From: Dacryopinax spathularia
Lineage: Eukaryota > Basidiomycota > Dacrymycetes > Dacrymycetales > Dacrymycetaceae
Direction: 5' to 3'
Length of the DNA stretch: 64,000 nucleotides
Assembly (NCBI GenBank): GCA_037974965.1
Contig: JBBPFI010000009.1
Span: 62,001 to 126,000 of the forward strand
The notes under the pieces are model-generated. The model did no database searches, was not told the DNA's origin, and saw only the letters and a program-made list of their open reading frames with translations. Below are positions 43,801-62,070 of the stretch, piece by piece; the stretch's first letter is position 1; each line of letters opens with the position of its first letter. Made by a program: the position numbers and the translations under genes.

Positions 43801-45749
43801 ACCAGGTGCGTGTGGACCAAATCACTCAATCCACCCCACCCCCGCTTATGTACTTCAACAGCTTGTAGCTGCAATCGTCGGGCATATCGTTAAGACAACC
43901 TCTGACGACGGCGCTATTCTCATCTTCATGCCTGGTGTGGCCGAGATCAAGCAGTGTATTGCCTCTCTGAGTTCTATCCGGCCAGCTCTAATCTTACCGC
44001 TGCACGCAAACCTTGGTCCAGGAGAGCAGAAACTCGTTTTCCCACCTCCTCCCAAGGGCCAACGGAAGATCATAGTGGCAACTAACGTCGCAGAAACATC
44101 GATCACTATTCCAGATGTCGTGCATGTTGTAGATGCCGGACGAGTGAAGGAGAACGAGTACGATCCCGAATCAGGCTTGTCTCGCCTGGTGGAAAGCTGG
44201 GTGCCCAAGGCCGGAGCTCGGCAGCGACGAGGTCGTGCTGGTCGTACGCAAAGGGGCGACTGCTGGAAGATCTATACGCGAAGGATGGAAGCGGACTACA
44301 TGCCGAGCTTCTCCGTTCCGGAAATGCTCAGGGTGCCACTAGAACGCCTGTCGCTGCAAGTCAAGGTGACCAAGGAGGACGAGGACGTAAAGGTGCGTAT
44401 CATTGTCTCCACGGCCGTAGATCGATATTTGACATCCCATCCAGTCGTTCTTGTTGAAGGCAATAAGCCCTCCGAAAATCTCTGCTCTAGACCAAGCATG
44501 GGCCATTCTGAAGGAACTCGGTGCTATTGATCCTGCAGATGATCTAACAGCCTTGGGCCGGCATCTGGTGCGTTACATGTAATTTATGTTGCGCATGCTC
44601 TAATGTCACTTTTCGCGCAGGCCCTTCTGCCAATGGATCTCCGATTAGCAAAGGTATGGCTTGTCGCTCGGGTTATGTGACCGCTTGCTCATGCCGTTGT
44701 TTAGATGTTGATTCTTGCAGCCATCTTCCGTTGCTTAGATCCCATCCTCACAGTGGCGGCGTGTCTTTCGTCCAAGCCCTTATTCAACAACCCTATGGAG
44801 CAACGCGAGGAAGCAAAGATGTAAGTCTACGTTAACGCTATAGACGGCGCACTGACGTAATGTGCAGCGCGCGTGCCCGCTTCATGTACGCCAACAGCGA
44901 TCTGCTAACGGACGCGAATGCATACAGCAAGTGTCGCGATGTGGGCAAGAGTCAGAGCCAGCTGCGATCGTTTTGCGAAAGCGTGAGTGACTGCCAACTC
45001 TAAGAACGCCTAATCTGACCCATGAACAGTCGTTCATCTCCGCCACCACTGTCCGTGATATCACTTCCCTGCGTCAAGACTTCTATGCTACCCTTTCGGA
45101 TATTGGATTTGTGCCGTTCTCGTCCTCGCCAGAGGATGAATCCCTGAACATTAACTCTACCAATCCAAACTTGCTGAAGGCCATCCTTTTGGGTGGATTG
45201 TGGTCACGCGTCGCACGGGTTGCCTTGCCGAAAGCTTCGTTCGAACGCGTCCAGGGAGGAACAATTCAGAAAGACCACGAAGCCCGAGATCTCAAGTTCT
45301 TCGACTCTCGGGGGAGCCGAGTGTTCCTGCACCCGCAATCCGTGCTTTTTTCGAACGTGCTTTTCAGGAGTCCGTACGTGGCCTACTTTTCGAAACATGA
45401 GACGACCAAGGTCTTCCTTCGGGATGCGACCGAGGTTCCACTTTACGGCATTCTGCTCTTCGGTGGTCAAGTGGCGAATGATCCTCTCCATGGAGGCCTT
45501 ACTGTGGACCGCTGGATAAAAATGAAAGCTTGGGCAAGGATTGGAGTCCTCGTAAATCAGTTAAGGTTCGTTAGGCTTGTTCCATGAGGTGTAGAGTCGT
45601 CCCTAACGTCCCGCCACAGGAAATGCCTGGATCGGCTGTTGTCAAGGGCTATCGAAGATGCCACCCTTCCCGATCTCTCTTCGGATGGCGTCTGCCGGGC
45701 CATGCTGGCACTTCTTGAGCGGGATGGTCTGGGTATCGAGAGCATATAG
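40853..45749 (+). CDS. DEAH-box RNA helicase, DHX57/YLR419W type (UBA-RWD-helicase)
   Basis: A plus-strand gene of more than ten exons, about 1,350 residues, starting MPPQQRKHIVK. A UBA-like segment (LADQLLTLGFPASLIPAAV) and an RWD domain (KEEELAVLKSMHPNLV to LPPFYIAL) precede the helicase core. Core motifs: I GETGCGKTTQ, Ia TQPRRLSALGVA, II DEVHERS (DEVH), III MSATIN, IV ILIFMPGVAEIKQC, V TNVAETSITIPDVVHVVDAG, VI QRRGRAGR. HA2 (LELGAIDPADDLTALGRHL region) and OB-fold regions follow, ending FGGQVANDPLHGG and WARIGVLVNQLR. The UBA-RWD-DEAH order matches human DHX57 and yeast YLR419W. These act on RNA or ribosomes; the exact target is not settled. The intron after motif I interrupts KTTQ/VPQFILD, and the one at 43335-43394 splits DEV/HERS. 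Confidence 0.9.
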
Positions 45750-46195
45750 CACGGAGAGGAGCGATACTGTATCGGTAGTCTTCTGCTGTGACATCTGATG
45801 GTCGCAATGATGCATCTCACTGAAATGTGTCCGGCGCCTCACACACATTTAGGGCGCTTGTCTTCGGTAGACTGACGTCCGGAAATGCGGGTGCAGCTCG
45901 ATTGCTATTGTCTTGTTGGAGTGGAAGGGACCCTTGCGCCTCCTGTTGATGCGGAAGTAGAGAATGTCTGAGTCAAACAAACTAGCGCTGTCGAAGGTAT
46001 CCTTGGCAGGGTTCTGTCGTCTCAAGAGAACAGTCTATCCATCACCATCATGGGCGCTCACCTGATGGGTGATGGACTCTGGCCCCCTCCCGTCCAGCCT
46101 TTATCTAACAGTTCAGGCTGGGCGAGCCCCCTTGGCCCTCGTCGCCAAACCGCTTTCCTTTCGCCGACCACTCGCCGCCTGCCCGAGCAAACCTC
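45750..46195. promoter_or_regulatory. upstream region of the LRLRGG microprotein gene
   Basis: 445 bp including the helicase 3' UTR. No TATA box is clear; a C-rich run precedes the ATG at 46196. Confidence 0.4.
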
Positions 46196-46579
46196 ATGGC
46201 CGAAGAAGGAAATGTGACGCAGCAGCCCAAGGCGGTTGAGGAGATGACCACAGATCCTCTGCGTCTTCGAGGAGGTCAGATCGGTTCATCTTGCCTAAAT
46301 CCTCCGCATGACTCCGTTATCATCTGCAGGCATCGCCCTGGACTACAACAGGAACTGGATTTCCTACTCGTTTGGAAGCTACAGCTGCCAAGTTGGGCCA
46401 TTCCAGTGCGACACCTCGGGCGGCCAGACATGTACGGGTATTGGCTGCTGTATCTGTACTACTCGTACGTACCTTGCCCACGTCGCTGTCTCCAACATCA
46501 AGCTAACATGTATGTTATAGCGATCAACTGTTGTATCGGAGGACTTTGGGGACTCCTGACCTGCGGGAGAGGTTGCTGA
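46196..46579 (+). CDS. Cys-rich microprotein with ubiquitin-like LRLRGG motif
   Basis: Three exons (46196-46274, 46330-46464, 46521-46579) join in phase to 90 residues. The N-terminal 21 residues are polar (VTQQPKAVEEMTTDP). Residues 22-27 are LRLRGG, the same as the last six residues of ubiquitin, followed by Gly and a Tyr/Asn segment. The last 45 residues hold ten cysteines in the pattern C-x6-C-x7-C-x4-CC-x-C-x5-CC-x9-C-x3-C, with a Trp/Leu-rich stretch. There is no signal peptide, so it should stay in the cell. The cluster could bind metal, be palmitoylated (membrane tethered, as in CYSTM-like proteins) or form disulphides. I recall similar short proteins in other Agaricomycetes but cannot confirm the family here. 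The gene is in frame and looks intact; exon 1 ends inside the GG. Confidence 0.75.
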   Translation: MAEEGNVTQQPKAVEEMTTDPLRLRGGQIGSSCLNPPHDSVIICRHRPGLQQELDFLLVWKLQLPSWAIPVRHLGRPDMYGYWLLYLYYSYVPCPRRCLQHQANMYVIAINCCIGGLWGLLTCGRGC

Positions 46580-48947
46580 GCAGCAGGAGGCGCTGGGGAG
46601 AAGAGGTTGTGGTTTCAAATTCCAGGTTATTCGGTCGTTTCGCTGCTTCGTCTATGATTCTTTTGTGTTCCTTTCTGGTGATATGTTAATGGGTTTTGTT
46701 CCTTCTACAATAGTTAAACCGGGAGTCCGTCTCCCAGGCATGGTAACTGGTGTATAACGCAGATCGTGTCCTGAATTCCAGAACCGTCCTTCCAGCATTC
46801 CTCCCTTGGCGAACGGCATCATCGAATTCCAGAGTACTGTTCAATTGCAGCAACTCCCGGCAGTCGGAAATTGTGTGGCCTTTCTCTGGAGCCATGGAAT
46901 GCACATTTGCTCGCATAATCCTCGCAAAAATGAGGTCGTTCGATGGGTCCTTGGTCTGAGGCTGCTGCGAAATCTGCATACTTCTGAGCAAGCACAAACA
47001 AAGCTACCGCTTTAGGCAGGCCTACTTACTTGATTTAGGCTTGAGATCGTGAAGTCGAAGCTCCATTGTCAGACAATCACGGACTCCAGGGTAGCTACGG
47101 TCGTACGACAAGACCCGGCCATGGGCTGCTCTGGTCTTCCGCTCCAACAGGGTCTCGGAAAGGTCAGGCCATCGGAAGCACACTATGGATGCTCTTGAAA
47201 GCATGGGATATTTCCGGTTTTCTCGTTATTCATAGAGCGTCGTAGAAGAAGAAGCAGGGTAGACTTGCTGCCGCGCATGTGTCAAGGTTGGACCGCATGA
47301 CAAATGTTCCCACGGGTATGCGAGTCTCGCCATTGATAGGGCAGGGCCGGGTGGCGAGAAGACTGATGCTTTCAGAAGGGAGGCGCCAATCGAAAATCGA
47401 ATCTGAATAACATGTCTGGTGAGGGAGATGGCGTGACTGCGTTGTAACCCCACCACCACCACCAAGTAACTCCGAAGTTATGCAGAGATGTTGAAAAGTT
47501 GGAGACCGAGCTAGCGGTAGAGTGAGGATTGCTGTAGTGCTGTTCCTCCCGATTCGTCGTCTATCACGCAGATCGATAGCATCTTCGCCCTACTAGGCAA
47601 GGCGGGCGTAGTTGACCCGCCGATCGAGTGGGCCGTTGTGGCCATCGGTCGCGCCACGCCCTCGACCTCAGGGTAGATGTTCCCAAACCCAGGGACGAGC
47701 GAAGACACGGCCAGACAGTGTCAGAGCAGCAGCAGAGATCCTTGGGAGGGTGAGAGGGTCTATTTGCCCCGTCGAACCGCCGGCCCGGCGGGATGAGGCG
47801 GCAGGCAGGCGCTTCTGCCGCAGGGAAAAGGTTGGAGGAAATATGAAGCTGATGAATCGATAACCAGGGACCTCCGGAGGATTGCCAGCAGCTGGGCAGG
47901 GCGTGATGCGCTTTCCTGGAGTGGACGCGGTTGGAGAGCACGTGTGGAAGAATCCGGGCTGAGTATCGGGAGGATGAGATTGTCACATGCGCGTTGCGCT
48001 GTGTGAGAGCCAGACGAGCGGTAAGCCGCGGTAATGCGCACAGAGGGAATAGCAGCCGTTAGAGCCGCAGCGCGCACCGCGGCCATCTCTTTGGCAAAGC
48101 GTTGCCTGTCCGAGCGCACCGCGGGCACGCTCCAGTCCAGTCCAACGAGAGCATCGTCATGTACGGACGAGAGGACAGAAAATTCAAGCGGCCATCCACG
48201 GTTGGGATCGTGTGGACGGCAGCTTCTGAGAGCTTCGCGGACAGCGGATTTTGAGTTGCAGGTACACACGCGGCGAGAATAGAGACGCGTCGGATGAGGT
48301 TGGAAGATGGAAGATGGACGAAGACAAGGCCCCTGCGCGTTCCTCTGCATAGGGCAAAACTGGGCGGAGGACCCTGGATCGGGGCGATCGGCGTTTGGCT
48401 TGCGTGGTGGGTGAACAGCTTAGCCTGGGCCTGGCGCAGAGCAGGAATGACGCAGGTGAGAAGAACTTCTCGATGAAGATTTGTGAAATGAGGATTGGTA
48501 AAACGAGGAAAAAATACAGCAGAGGGATACGTAGCGAGAACAACAGGTAAGCAAGACGACGAGACTGGGAAGTGAGGACGGGTAGAGAGCGGGACGTAGG
48601 CGAGGGAGGGAATGAGGCACGGTTGGTGCGCTTCGAATTTCCCAACCGATGTGTGATGGAAAGTGTGTTTGGAAGAGCGTGTTGACATACGCACTGCGCA
48701 CGACTGGCAGGAAGTCGTACGATCGGCCGTGCCAGCCGCTGAGCAAGTCGTGTCCATCGTATGGTGCGGGGCTAGGAGTGCGTTCAAGAGATCAGCAAGG
48801 GAATGTCCAGCGCGACTGCGCAGATAAAAAAAGGCAGAAGAGTTGTCGGGCGCAGTAGACCGACTTTTAAGTTTACAGAATGTACAGCGGAGCGCTGGCC
48901 GTGCTTCGTAGGGTTACAGTTCCGTCCAATGTTGAGAGAGATGCGGT
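46580..48947. other. intergenic between convergent genes, no gene seen
   Basis: 2.4 kb. Frames of 100-240 residues occur (for example 48059-48787, minus) but lack domains, splice continuity and the codon look of neighbouring genes. A non-coding RNA is possible; nothing in the sequence shows it. Confidence 0.4.
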
Positions 48948-50317
48948 TCAGCGTGCCCCAGCAGCTTGTGCCTCCCAAGCGACAGTCCGCATCGAGCTCG
49001 TCGGGATGGGGAGGCGGTGCTGCTGAGGCCCGAGCACAGGCGGGGCGAGAGGAGGAAGGTGCCGCGTCAACTCCTGGAAAGGCGGGAGAGCGGTGGCGCT
49101 CTGCCGCGCAGGCTGCCCGGGCGGAGGGAGCCTGTACGTGACGGTATCGATAGGGGGAAGATAGCGATCCTGCATGCCAGAGTGCTGAGGAGGGGGTGAC
49201 CGCGGCAAGGGCGGGTAAGGTGCAGGGCTGCGAGGCGGCGCCGGATAGCCATTAGTGTAGCTAGTAGGACGCGCAGGGTGGTACGGCGCATGTGGCGAAG
49301 TCGGGCTAACTTGCGGGCCAGAGCCTGAGTAATACTGACTCGAATAGGAGGATGGCGACGTGAACGGTGACTGGCGTGAGGACACAGGCGAGGTGCTCCA
49401 GGGCGGCTCAATACTTGCGCCGCGGTAGGTGGAGGGGCTAGTTACGACCGGGCTGGTTGCCATTTCCGACCGTTCGTCATCAATATCCTCGGGTTCCATG
49501 CTTCCAATGCTTCGTCTCCTACGACGGAGGGTCTTCGCAGCTTTGAACGTACCAGGAGCAACTTCGATGCTCTTAAACATTGGGAAATGATCGATGGTCG
49601 GCAACTGTTTATGGAACGGACGACGGAAGTAGGACGTGATGTGCCACTTTGGCGGTCGGGTGCCAGGCGGAGCATTGGGGTCGTGCACGTACGCGCTGTA
49701 CGTCTTCTTCGTCAACCCATCCGGCTTGTCGGGCCGGTTGGAACGGCGGTAGGGAAACGTCGTAGCCGCGGGATCGTCCAACCCACTGCTAAGCGTGTCA
49801 GTATTCTCACTCAGGTGACGGTAGAGGATTGAGCCCCAGCGTCGCAGATCGCCAAAGAGGGAAGGAGCGACGCGCTGGGGTCGTCGGCGGATAGGGCACT
49901 CACCGGTCGCGTAGCTCATCCGCAGTGAGCTGCTCTGCCTTCTCCTCATACAGCAGGAAAGGATCGTTGCTCCTGCTGGGGCTCCACTTGAGCCCGTCCG
50001 TCCAACGCTCCATCGCCTTCCCGCCCACACCTCGCGTGCCTGCCTCAGCTTCCTCCCAGACAAAGACAGCCCCGGGCTGCAGGTAACGTAGGCGTTCGTG
50101 TGTCGACAGTCGGTGGGTTACCATCGGTAGCCGACTGGCACAGTACGGTCAGAAGGCGGCGACGACTGAGAAGGGAGAAGCCATACCCGAGCCGGACGGC
50201 CTCCATGACGACGTGTGCGTCATGTTCGTTACGGATATCTGAGGTTTAGGTCAGTTTGAGGCGCATATATGCGGCGAAACAAGGCGTACAGAGTTGGGGA
50301 TGGGTCGGGCTCTGCAT
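48948..50317 (-). CDS. WOPR-domain transcription regulator (Gti1/Pac2/Wor1 family)
   Basis: Four exons (50317-50290, 50238-50187, 50134-49904, 49785-48948) join in phase to 382 residues. The first exon is 28 nt and encodes MQSPTHPQL. The WOPR domain follows at once: YIRNEHDAHVVMEAVRLGRL, THRLSTHERLRYLQPGAVFV, WEEAEAG, then RWTDGLKWSPSR, DPFLLYEEK, and the second half LTKKTYSAYVHDP, PPKWHITSYFRRPF and LPTIDHFP. WOPR proteins bind DNA as master switches of cell form and development (Wor1, Ryp1, Mit1, Sge1). The C-terminal half (about 200 residues) is Ser/Pro/Tyr-rich, which suits an activation domain. About 3.2 kb of gene-free DNA precedes it. The start was chosen because it is the only ATG giving the correct phase into YIRNEHD. 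Confidence 0.88.
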
Positions 50318-53300
50318 GGGGTCGCCGCAGGATCAGGGATTTGAGAATAATCTTGGCGGCGACTGGCTTCGATGCCGCTTGGGTGTCGCACGCGATTGAG
50401 AGAGGAGTAGCGGGAGGGTGGCGAGGATGGCGGGGGAGGAGGTGGGTTGATAGTGGGGGGTAGGCGAGGAGGGGGGAGGGCGACTGTATAGTACGGGGAA
50501 ATGGACCATGATAGGCTGTGGGTGGTATTTAAGGTGTTTCTGAATGGGAAGCGAGCGCGGGGTAATCCCTCTGAGAGAGAGATGGCGGAGGGCCCGGACG
50601 GGAGTGGCCGAGACGAGGCACAACCCCCGACCACGGCACAAGGACACAGACAGACAGACAGACACCCACAGGGATCATACGGAAGCACAACCCACTTCCA
50701 TCATGCTAACAAACACACACACCCTTCATTTTCACACACCCTCTTCTATACCGCACCACATCCCAGCACACAACACACCATCATCCCATTTCAGACTCAT
50801 GTTCCCCTCTATGGTAATTGTACAAAAGGATAAACAACACAAAACTTATCATAGACCTGGCAGACCACAGTATGACACGCGCTTCCCTCTAAGCACGTCC
50901 TCGACTGACATCTCCCGGCGGCACCTGTGGGTCCTCGAGCTTATTCGCGCATCACCCTGCAGACCCAGCGTCCTCTACGCGCCCGGTCGGCGAACACGAG
51001 CGGGCCCCGCCCGAAGGTGGAATCGCACAGAACCGGCCGACGGCTCCTCTCTACATCCTTCCACCTTCCCATTTTCCCATTGCGTTGTTCGCACCCTCTC
51101 ACGCATATAGAGTCACATCATAGCCTCCCAGCCGGTGTGGCACGGAAGTAGCAGCTCGCTCACCCGCTTCCCCACAAATAAGGCAGTCATGTGAGGGTTG
51201 CCAAATGTGCGTCCGTTCCAACAAGCCCGGTGGAGGCACGCCCATGTCAATCTTCGCTTGACCGAGGGCGCGGCCGCGGGACCGTATAGCCCCTCCTCAT
51301 GCGTCGCCGACCGCCGTCATCAGCCCTCTCTCCTCGCGATGGACAATCAATCCTCCGCCTCGACAGCCCGTAGCACTCTCCTGAACAAGGGCTTAGGCGA
51401 ACAGCAGCGAGATACGCAGATGTTCTGACATCTGCAATCGGGCACCGGACACGCCATCACATCACATAATCCTTCTCTTCTCTGGCAGAAGTCTTTCCGC
51501 ACTCAAACAGGCGCCGCGGCATTCTCCCCTCCCTCGCCTCTATTCTCGTTCCCGATCTCTCTCGTCAGTCCACGTTGTTCCTATGTCCGACGACCCGGGG
51601 CTATCGCGTCCTGCCCTCAGTATCTTCCATCGCTCGTCCAGAAATACATGGATGGACGAATTCTATAATTTATCCCCCTCCAGTCGTTCCACTGCTTACC
51701 TCACCTCGCCTCCCGCTCCTCCAACATGTTCTCTTCCTCCCGCCGCCTCCACCGGGCTCCCTGAGGCGAATAGGGTGTAGCCTAGTCCGGCCAGCCCGCG
51801 TCCATTTTCGTCCACGTTGCTTATATTCAATCAACCAAGCTATTATTGCAATCAAGGGCCAGCAAGCCAAACCAGGCAAAGCCAGATCCGCCCGCTCCCA
51901 CCCGTTGATCTCCGTTCATCATCACTTCGCAGATATTCGCTATCATGGCGACAGACAGACCTGTTGACGCACGGACTTCCAAACGCGACAAACGACATGT
52001 CTCGCAGCCGGCCGGGAGCCCTCCATCCGCAGTCTAAAATTGCCGCTTTGATCACTGTCCGCGATTAGGTCCATCTGACCCTGGCCGTGCGGCCGTATTC
52101 AAATCTCTCCCTGCGTGCGGAGTTGCGGGAAGTCCCTGGAACAATAATTGATCCCACTCCATTGCCCCGCGTCCACCCGGAGATAGACAGGACTCGGACC
52201 AGCTCGGACCGGCACGCGATTCGCTCACGGGCTATACTGTACAACATAAACTCGCGACTCCCCCCCACCCAAACTGACTTTCTCCCGCGCGACAACTGAA
52301 ACAGCGGGGACAGCTGCTCTCAACCCATGACACGGCGCCCTGCCCCTGCCGCGTGCCGCCCCGCCCTGGCGAGCCCTCAATCTCGGAAGCCAAAAGCCTA
52401 ATCTGGCCAAGTCCGAATTCAATTCCGTCTTTTAGGTTTGGCGAGCTTTGTTCACCCCCGCGCGGCGCACGTCCCGCGTGAGAAGCCGTCCGCGTGCCGT
52501 GACGTTGTGGCAGACTTGGCACGGGACGGCAGGGTTGCACGCGACCGGAGATGACGAGCTTTTTCCGAGGTTCGGGGCCACGTGCAGAATTGGGGATTCG
52601 ACCGAAGCATTTCTCCTTCGCACCGCAGAAGCGTCTGGCCCGCTTCTAGTCAGGACCCATACTAGTTTGCTTATCGGTTTCAGTAGCTGCGCTGCCCTCG
52701 AAGCCGACTGGTGGACACGCTTCACTGGACTGCCAACGCGCAACCAGCGAACCTCGTCCACCTTCTATACCTTCTGGCGCCACTGCTTATCCGGCACCAT
52801 ACGCCCCCATTTGCTGCGGGCACAATGGCTGAATACTTGTTGCTACTACTATTGCATGTCTTTTCCGGTGGATTGATGGCACCACCATCCGGAGCTGAGC
52901 GGGTTGTGCTTGTACGAGCGCATTCCTGCGAGCTCCGAGCCAACAAGGGAAGAGTGGAGGCTCCGAGCCTCATCCAAACTCGTCGTAGGCGTGTTTGTCT
53001 GCCGTACCCAGCAACGACGTTCTCTTTTTTCGACTGACAATGCTGGCTCCGGAACTCACAAATTTGCGGTGATGAAGAACGCCACATCCAGCGGGCGGGC
53101 GCATGTGCGTTCTTTGGCGCAAGTCACCATGCGCGTCGCTGGGTGGAAGGGCAGGCCACCGAGGATCAAATTCAGTTCCATAACGTCAAAGAAATCCAGA
53201 AGACCACAAAAGCTCAAATTTTGCCTTCCTCCAGCGCCAGGCATCAGGTACAGATTGGGCGGACCCTTCCGGCTTGTACCTCGAAGGCCAGAAGCGTGAT

Positions 53301-53503
53301 GGCCCGTTATACAAAAGCGGTCGGCTCCCGGTCATTCTAGCGGCTTCTTCCGCATCGATAGAATCCAGATGCGACTGTGATAGGCAGGTCTGACACGGAC
53401 TGTATCCGGATCGATTGATGCGTATCCGCTTCCCGTCATTATGGACCGTGTAAGAGCCTATGCGCTGGTGATGATGATGCTGTAATGTACACGTGCCTGT
53501 CTA
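50318..53503. promoter_or_regulatory. long gene-free region upstream of the WOPR gene
   Basis: About 3.2 kb between the WOPR start and the 3' end of TAH18 (both minus). It includes CA- and CT-rich runs (50640-50780) and short frames without domains. Long upstream regions are known for WOPR regulators such as Wor1, so regulatory content is likely, but no site is singled out. Confidence 0.5.
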
Positions 53504-59434
<5,931 letters not shown>

Positions 59435-62070
59435 ATGGTTGAGTTTGCAGATAATGACTATGGTGGTTGCGTCGTTTGCACAATCAGGTACGCAAACCCC
59501 TATAGAAACTAGGAACCGGAAGTCTACTCACTGCTCCATAGGCGACGGCTCTGCGCTGGCAATGGGTTCACATCTTGCCCTGGATGTACAGCGGAGAACG
59601 CCAAGGTATCTGTTGGATTTCTTGGATTTCTACCCTACTTACACTCACCTTCGCCACTTTAGTGCATATATGGCTGGGCGCTTGACGACGAGCTATTTCA
59701 GCTCTTCCCGGGGGTACGGAACATGAATAGCGAACTGAAGATCGACATGGAGTCAATTCAGGACGTCAGAGGCAGTTTCGGCCGCATCTACAAAACCACA
59801 ACTAAATCCGGTGAGATGGTCGCGGTCAAAGTACTATTTGAAAACAAGTATGTAAAGCAGAAGACAATCCTGGTCGGTCACATATGTCACTGGTCTCGAC
59901 AAGAATTACTGATTATGCTTAGCTGTCACTACGCGAAGCCTATACATGGTCACAGCTAAGACACGAGAATGTCGTTCCCTTGATCGGCGTCGCAAACCAA
60001 CAGGAAATAGCACGGGGAGGTTTGCCTCAACTTTGCTTGGTGTCACCTTGGATGAAAGAGGGATCCATCATGGACTACATCAAGACTCACCCGAATGCAG
60101 ATCGCGTCCGACTTGTATGCTCGCCGTACGGATAGTAGAGTTTGACGGTTTCCTGACTTGAGATAGCTACTGGATGCCACGCTCGGAGTGAAATATCTGC
60201 ATTCCGGTCAACCATCCCCCGTCATTCATGGAGATATCCGTGGGGTGCGTCTCTCTACGGCTTCCTTCTTGCATCTTCCGGTTGACCATTATGTGAAGAG
60301 TAACATACTAATCGACTTCCGGGGGACTTCTGCGACTGCCCGGCTAACGGACTTCGGCCTGTCGCAAATATATGACGCGGTCGCGCTGCAAGACGTGGCG
60401 ACGACGACGACCATGACGAAAGGCAACCCACGGTGGTTGGCTGTTGAGCGGCTCTTCCCAGAGAGGTTTGGACTCGGGAGGTCCGGGAATTTCCGATTTG
60501 CCAAGACTGCGCAGAGCGATATTTTCGAACTCGCACGGACATTTCTTGAAGTGCGTACTCTATGCAGGTAAGATGAGAATAGATCGAACGTTGAGGGCTT
60601 ACTACATGGCAGGTTCTCACAGAGAATGTCCCATTCGGTGAGCTCTGCACCGATTATTCCGTTATCCAGGCAGTATCAAGCGGAGAAATACCACACCGAC
60701 CAAAGGATGGTCGCCTTGCATTGGACGACGACTTGTGGAGTCTAATGGAACAAGCCTGGTGTGAAGACCGAGAGAGGCGACCTGCGCTTGACGAAATTGA
60801 GGAGCATCTCTTTCTTTCCTGCGCAGCGGTCAATGTCGTAAGTTACTATCTGCTTTTCTGGACTAAAGCTCATGTGTGCACCAGGAGAATCACATTGACC
60901 TGGCTACCTTCTGCAGATTGTACGCTAGGCCTGCACTACGCAAGAACCTACCGCATTGGAGTGACCGGGTTCATGACGTAATTCTCCATCTGAAGGGTGG
61001 TGCATGGTCGGAACTTGCCATGCTCCCTTCCTTCATGCATTATTTTCCTGCGAGTGATTGGAGAGGGCTTAATATCCATGTGCCCTCGCCGCTCACCATG
61101 CAAGCCCTATGGACGACTCTGAGGGGCGCGAAGCCTTCCTTCATAATGGCAAGCCAACTGCGGTCTCTGCTCCTCAATGTCTGCTCGCCGGGCCCTTACT
61201 ATCATGAGACGAAGCTTTCTGTCGAAACCTTGCAGAGCTTTGCGCCCGACCTTGAACAGCTATTCATCGGTGATGCCCTGGTAGACTGGCAGGGCATGAG
61301 GAAATGGAACCTGAGAGAGTTGCGACTTATGAATACTCCAGCCTTCAGCCGCATACAGCCTCCTTCACTGGAGGACCTTCACCAGATACTGAGAGCGTGC
61401 CCCTTTCTGCGCCGCCTTTGTCTCATGTTCGGTTTCTCTGCCATGTCCCGACACAGCGACACTGTTCTGGAGACGGTGGACCTACCCTTCTTGGAACTTG
61501 TGTCCCTTGATCACCTTTTTGAAGAGGACGCGTTCGACATTTGCTCTATGGTCAACGCACCATTTCTGGAAGCTCTCCTCCTGTCTGAGATCCCAACGGC
61601 GGAGGATTCGCAGTCTCCTGTTGGCTGTACGTACCTACCAAACATCTGAGATGACGTCTCTAATCCGACACTGATCAGCATGTCGTCTCGAGCGGCTGAT
61701 CCATCGGTACTCGTCCCGTTTGAGGTTCTTAGCTCTATACGGGGCGAGTACCATTGTTCACCCTCATTGCGTGATCTTGGCAGGTCGCTCATTGGAAGCC
61801 TTTGACGCGCCTCGCATGAAATGGGCGCAGGGACGAGAGGACGTCCGGCTCGCTGTCGGACTCTTCGATTTCTCACAGCTCACCTCTATTCGGACGCAAG
61901 ATAACTGGGACTCGGTGAGGTGCGCCGCCCCTTCTCCATTCCTCAGAATTCCCCGCCCTATCGCGCCAGAGGAGTTCGATCGTTATCTACAGGAGCCGAA
62001 AGCAGCCATCTTGATGAAGTACCAGACGTATATTCCTGATTTTGCTGACATACCCTGGTGCGAACTGTAG
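59435..62070 (+). CDS. Zn2Cys6 - TKL kinase - LRR-like fusion (paralogue of 9761-14029)
   Basis: A plus-strand gene of about a dozen exons, roughly 700 residues. Exons 59435-59487, 59542-59605 and 59663-59872 join in phase to a full six-Cys cluster: C12, C15, C22, C30, C33, C40 (C-x2-C-x6-C-x7-C-x2-C-x6-C), the last Cys opening exon 3 as in the paralogue. The linker ELFQLFPGVRNMNSELKI aligns with IYKLFRPDMILNGRLKI of the other gene. Kinase: GSFGRIYK, MVAVKVLFENK, LRHENVVPLIGVA, VIHGDIRGSNILIDF, LTDFGLSQ, WLAVERLFPERFG. The catalytic-loop Lys is Arg here, which may lower activity. The C-terminal 350 residues hold leucine-rich repeat-like segments (LRSLLLNVCSPG, LEQLFIGDALV, LRELRLMNTPA, LRRLCLMFGFS), like those of F-box/LRR proteins but without an F-box. 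The splice near 60840 into the LRR part is in frame; two genes remain possible. Confidence 0.75.

Noticed and set aside
48059-48787. 242-residue minus-strand frame between the microprotein and WOPR genes
   Set aside because: Composition looks random (Cys, His and Arg scattered), no domain, and its 3' neighbours give no consistent splice pattern.
52448-52876. 142-residue plus-strand frame upstream of the WOPR gene
   Set aside because: No domain or codon bias, and overlapping frames on both strands are equally long.
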